Assembly: GCF_032854445.1 (NCBI RefSeq)
Contig: NC_088299.1
Location: 535,001 to 599,000, forward strand
Length of the DNA: 64,000 nucleotides
Reading direction: 5' to 3'
Origin: Liolophura sinensis
Taxonomy: Eukaryota > Mollusca > Polyplacophora > Chitonida > Chitonidae
The position numbers were made by a program, and so were the translations under genes. Below are positions 62,608-64,000 of this stretch, in pieces (position 1 is the stretch's first letter; the number at the start of each line of letters is the position of its first letter). The notes beneath the pieces were generated by a model. The model saw only the letters and a list, made by a program, of their open reading frames with translations. It had not been told where the DNA came from and made no database searches.

Positions 62608-62772
62608 TTTTTTGTAGCCGAGTAGAAAGCATGCTGAGGAGTCCCTCGCCAATGTGACTGCTATGAGTTCAAGTTCAGTTTATACAGATCTTACGTGGGA
62701 AGATCTACCAACAATCTGCGGATGATCGTGAGTTTATTACAGTACACTAATCGCGTAAATAAATAAATACAT
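62608..62772 (+). mobile_element. Degenerate SINE family A copy
   Basis: CTATGAGTTCAAGTTCAG (B-box region), TACGTGGGAAGATCTACCAA, ATCTGCGGATGATCG and CGCGTAAATAAATAAATA in order, with deletions. Confidence 0.75.
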
Positions 62773-62861
62773 TGATATTTTTCTGAATATCAAAAAAACA
62801 ATGCACATTATATTATACCAGAGATGTTGTCCGATCGATCTTATGCTACATTTTATTTGTT

Positions 62862-62945
62862 CATTTTCATATTTGAATGTGGTTTTAGGCCGTACTGAAG
62901 AATTTTTCACTTATGAACGATGGCGGTATTTCTGATGGGTAGATG
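62862..62945 (-). mobile_element. SINE family A tail fragment
   Basis: GGCCGTACTGAAGAATTTTT then CACTTATGAACGATGGCGGT on the + strand is the tail half reversed. Confidence 0.6.
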
Positions 62946-64000
62946 AAATCATGCATGTCTTTGCGATGTAGCTTTTGTTTAGATTTCTGTGTAAATACAT
63001 TCGGATCTATTTTCTAAACTAAAGAATGTCCATTCAGATACGTCCGTGTGTCTTGTTATCATGAGACATGTGAATAAAGGTTCTTTGTCTTCAATAAGAG
63101 TATTTTTTTCATAGAATTTCTCAAGAAACGATGTAGTCATTCGCTATATATGAGGCATTCTCATCGATGGCTTATTTGGAAATTTCCATATTGTATAATT
63201 ACACCCATACTAATTTCCTCAGTTTAATTGTTCGTTTAACTGAGCTGCATATTTCTCATTATTCATTCGCCCTCATAAATCGTTGTCGTACCTTGCTGTT
63301 ACAATTTGAGGAGAGTGGACTTATTTTTAGGTGACAGTAATGGACAAGCTGTTAAGTCTCAACTTTCTTTCTTTACACAGCGTTGATAATATTCATAGCG
63401 CAATCAGCCATTCCTTTGAAGCTTGCCGCACAGGTAAGCATCTTGATAATACCTGTCATAATAGCAATGATTCATCATTCATTTTGACCTCAAATTATAG
63501 TGCACATGATATAAATCCATTTATTTTATTGAATGTGTAACCGTTTTGATATATTAGCCTATTTAGCCATTATAGTTTTAAGTTACTTGGTTTCGAGTAA
63601 TATATCGGAGTAGAATGAATAGCTTACCTTCTCACACTTAGACCGTATTACCACCTGGCTAGAAAATCGGCTTATCGTTTGGTCTCTGGGAGAGCAGTCT
63701 ATATGTCGCTTTCTCTGTCTTGACATTCTGTTAATATGGGCGATTCACTTAGCCAGGGGCGTGAGTGCAAGGCGGTGTCTTTTCCCACAACAGATAGAAA
63801 ATTTCGAGTATAACATCGTGGGAATATGTAAAAATATATATGAAAGTATGAACTGTGGGTTAAAAGATTAGGAAGTTGTTAAATTCGGATTACTCTGAGG
63901 GTGGTCACACGACGGTTTGGGGAAACATTAAAATATTCAACGCTATATATGTATTCTGTCTTTAAATAGCCAATTTTTTTTCAATTTTAATGATCATAAT

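Larger units (their letters stand above)
49596..64000 (+). other. CIMIP1: Presumed CIMIP1 intron 2, exon 3 not found
   Basis: No + strand segment continuing the CIMIP1 family sequence was found by reading. Either intron 2 exceeds 14 kb or a diverged exon was missed. Contents are SINEs, degenerate tandem repeats and unique DNA. Stretches 50.2-51.2, 52.4-53.3, 53.4-54.8, 58.1-60.2, 60.5-62.1 and 62.9-64.0 kb hold nothing I can support. Confidence 0.5.

Noticed and set aside
63381-63433. 53 bp segment with good acceptor (TTCTTTACACAG) and donor (CAG|GTAAGC)
   Set aside because: Considered as CIMIP1 exon 3, but the required phase 0 gives CGT TGA, an immediate stop, and no frame resembles the family.

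Overview
This is animal nuclear DNA, AT-rich and intron- and repeat-dominated, with no operons and no long coding frame. Several tRNA-derived SINE families ending in a GAGTACGGCGTAAAACACC-like tail plus AATAAATAAA, decayed Tc1-like and MITE DNA transposons, and very many ACATGT/TACATGTA palindromes point to a marine invertebrate, most likely a lophotrochozoan (mollusc or brachiopod type). The species assignment is inference.

The one confidently recognised gene is on the + strand: the first two coding exons of the ciliary microtubule inner protein gene CIMIP1 (human C20orf85). Exon 1 is at 35900-35967 and exon 2 at 49514-49595, joined across a 13.5 kb intron with an exact codon-phase match (a split TGG). 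I could not find its later exons before position 64000, so the gene probably runs off the right edge.

About 1.3 kb upstream, in the opposite direction, a short exon at 34493-34556 encodes a classic signal peptide followed by a GTAAGT donor. It marks the start of a second, minus-strand gene that would occupy much of 1-34.5 kb. Its downstream exons are only tentatively located (candidates near 29.6, 28.4, 25.4, 5.0, 4.8 and 1.7 kb). The CpG-containing gap at 34.56-35.90 kb looks like a bidirectional promoter. It holds an ETS-type CCGGAAGT and an RFX/X-box-like GTTGCCATGG, which fits a ciliary gene.

Layout: 1-34.5 kb is the presumed minus gene and its introns, with SINEs (1.8, 2.4, 2.6, 8.7, 9.0, 11.9, 23.5, 25.6, 31.6 and 32.0 kb), a 230 bp MITE (11.6 kb), a palindrome (11.05 kb), a Tc1-like relic (13.6 kb), a purine-rich minisatellite (14.4 kb), a 48/54 bp tandem array (24.2 kb) and a 176 bp tandem duplication (32.8 kb). 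34.5-35.9 kb is the shared promoter. 36.0-49.5 kb is CIMIP1 intron 1, with a TIR element (36.6 kb), a SINE (40.2 kb), a nested tandem array (45.2 kb), a TC/TA microsatellite (47.2 kb) and a TCGAAATTTCGA-rich repeat (48.5 kb). 49.6-64 kb is presumed CIMIP1 intron 2, with more SINEs of four families and degenerate tandem repeats at 50.0, 54.8 and 57.1 kb.

Almost all open frames of 60-170 codons here look like chance or repeat-driven frames, and I do not call them genes. I saw no CRISPR array, operon, rRNA, functional tRNA or viral gene.
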